DNA of 7,691 nt from JBOIBN01 sp050739575 (GTDB taxonomy: Bacteria; Pseudomonadota; Gammaproteobacteria; JAKDMP01). A program made the translations under genes and the position numbers. Below are positions 6,497 to 7,691 of the stretch, piece by piece (position 1 is the first letter of the stretch; every line of letters starts with the position of its first letter). Below the pieces are notes generated by a model. It was not told the DNA's origin. It ran no database searches and was given only the letters and a program-made list of their open reading frames with translations. The stretch is taken from the NCBI GenBank assembly GCA_050739575.1, contig JBOIBN010000093.1, forward strand, positions 1 through 7,691, read 5' to 3'.

Positions 6497-6525
6497 CCGA
6501 CTTCGATATTCACGGGAGAACACGC

Positions 6526-7691
6526 ATGAGCGCACAGACCGTCGCCGACCGCCAACCCGCCTCGGCGCCCGATCTCTGGGGCCATCCGCGTCTGTTATGG
6601 ATGCTGCTCGCGGTTACGGTCGGCTTAAACTTCGCGTTCTACGGTTTCCGTGCCTTTCTTGCGCCGTATGCCGCCGAAGCGTTTTTCTCCGGACTGCCGC
6701 AGGCCGAGGCGCTGAAGCAGGCCAATCTCCTGTTTGCCGGTTTCGGAGCCCTGACCTACGCGACCGCGATCATCGGCGGCTGGGTTGCCGACAACGTGAT
6801 TGGCGAAGTGCAGGCGCTGAGGCTTTCGCTGTGGCTGGCTACCATCGGGCTCGTGGGCATGGCCGCGCCGAGCCGGGAGGTATTTACACTGGCGCTGGCC
6901 TTTTTTGTGCTTGCGGCCGGTCTCGGCATTCCGTTGACGGTGCTGATCGGGCGCAACTACGCCATGGACGATTCGCGCCGCGACGCCGGCTACACTTTGT
7001 TCTATCTGGCGATCAACCTCGGTGGTTTCATTGCGCCGTTCGTCTGCGCGGCCTGGATCGGCGTTCACTATGGCTATCGCTGGGGATTCGTTGCCGCTGC
7101 GTTCGGCATGGCGGTTGGCGCACTGATCTTCGAATGGCGCCATCGGCGCGTGCCGGGCGCAGGGGACAAGGTGCGTTACAAACGCCCCTGGTCCACACCG
7201 GTCGTGGTCCTGGGTACGATCGCGTTGATCTATCCCTGTGCGTTGCTGCTCTCGCATCCCGAGGCGATGACCATAGCGGTATACACGCTGATGGGAGTAC
7301 TTGTCCTCTACTTCGTTGTCAGCAGTCTGCGCCGCGGTGAAGGCGTGCAGGGCCGGCGTTACATCGCCTTGCTGCTTCTCTTTGTCGCGATGGTGCTGTT
7401 CTGGGCATTAAGTCTGCTGAGCGCGAGCGCCCTCAATTTCTTTGCGCGCGACTATGTCGCGCCCTTGTGGCAGGGGAGCCTGCCGGTGTTGCAGCTGCCG
7501 TGGAGCTTCACTCTCTTTCAGTCGGTAAATCCGCTCTACATCCTGATCCTCGCCCCATTCATCGCGATGCTGTGGCCGTGGCTGGACAAGCGCGGCATCA
7601 ATCCCTCGACGCCGCGCAAGTTCGGTATCGGCCTGTTGCTGGTGGCGCTGGGTTACGGCGTGCTGCTCTACGCGGTGCATTATCAGCAACT
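6526..7691 (+). CDS. POT/PTR2-family major facilitator transporter (3' end outside window)
   Basis: This is an inner-membrane transporter of the proton-dependent oligopeptide (POT/PTR2) branch of the major facilitator superfamily. 388 residues are present, about four fifths of the usual length, with at least ten hydrophobic segments. Family marks are FYGFRAFLAPY at the end of TM1 (38-48), GGWVADNVIG in the TM2-TM3 loop and the PTR2 signature FYLAINLGGF (159-168) in TM5. The start is ATG 6526 with GGGAGA (6514-6519), followed by a short polar N-terminus. Three functional sites are changed by eye alignment: TM1 ExxER reads T31-V-G-L34-N35, the TM4 Lys of the GLxKPN motif is Ile135, and TM7 FWALFEQ reads FWALSLL (292-298). 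Those charged residues carry proton coupling and peptide-terminus binding in characterised members, so the substrate and energy source cannot be inferred from the family name. It is probably transcribed separately from iscS. Confidence 0.88.
   Translation, partial: MSAQTVADRQPASAPDLWGHPRLLWMLLAVTVGLNFAFYGFRAFLAPYAAEAFFSGLPQAEALKQANLLFAGFGALTYATAIIGGWVADNVIGEVQALRLSLWLATIGLVGMAAPSREVFTLALAFFVLAAGLGIPLTVLIGRNYAMDDSRRDAGYTLFYLAINLGGFIAPFVCAAWIGVHYGYRWGFVAAAFGMAVGALIFEWRHRRVPGAGDKVRYKRPWSTPVVVLGTIALIYPCALLLSHPEAMTIAVYTLMGVLVLYFVVSSLRRGEGVQGRRYIALLLLFVAMVLFWALSLLSASALNFFARDYVAPLWQGSLPVLQLPWSFTLFQSVNPLYILILAPFIAMLWPWLDKRGINPSTPRKFGIGLLLVALGYGVLLYAVHYQQ

Noticed and set aside
6597..7340. 247-codon plus-strand frame inside the transporter gene
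   Set aside because: It lies in another frame of the transporter gene, which carries the PTR2 signature and membrane segments. This frame is Arg- and Cys-rich without motifs.

Overview
The window looks like chromosomal core DNA of a gammaproteobacterium with a GC-rich genome. The order secD-secF, then suhB divergent from trmJ, then iscS resembles the arrangement I know from Pseudomonas and relatives, and SecD, SecF, SuhB, TrmJ and IscS all carry the expected family motifs. No genus can be named. There are no tRNAs, rRNAs, CRISPR arrays or insertion sequences.

Layout. 1-1400 holds the 3' part of secD and 1410-2339 holds secF, the auxiliary membrane proteins of the Sec export channel, closed by a probable intrinsic terminator (2378-2412). 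2413-3204 is a distinctly more A+T-rich island. It has a good sigma-70 type promoter (2490-2518), a candidate 46-residue ORF (2537-2677) and a 138-residue membrane protein with a zinc ribbon (2693-3109). suhB (inositol monophosphatase) lies on the minus strand at 3205-4020. Diverging from it is a tightly packed unit: trmJ (tRNA 2'-O-methyltransferase), iscS (cysteine desulfurase, overlapping trmJ by 17 bases) and a small IscU-like gene that overlaps iscS by 4 bases. After a 148-base spacer with several inverted repeats, a POT/PTR2-type major facilitator transporter begins at 6526 and runs off the end.

How the genes work together. IscS supplies persulfide sulfur for tRNA thiolation and for Fe-S clusters, so pairing it with a tRNA modification enzyme makes sense. 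The usual isc cluster is missing here: no iscR or cysE before iscS, and no iscA, hscB, hscA or fdx after it. The protein in the IscU position has the IscU fold signature, but by eye it has lost all three cluster-binding cysteines, the ligand-region aspartate and the HscA-recognition motif. IscS also has a shortened C-terminal tail. The last gene is a POT homologue in which three conserved charged sites for proton coupling and substrate binding (TM1 ExxER, TM4 Lys, TM7 Glu) are all replaced. These two degenerate-looking but intact family members, and the structured spacer between them, are the most interesting parts of the window.
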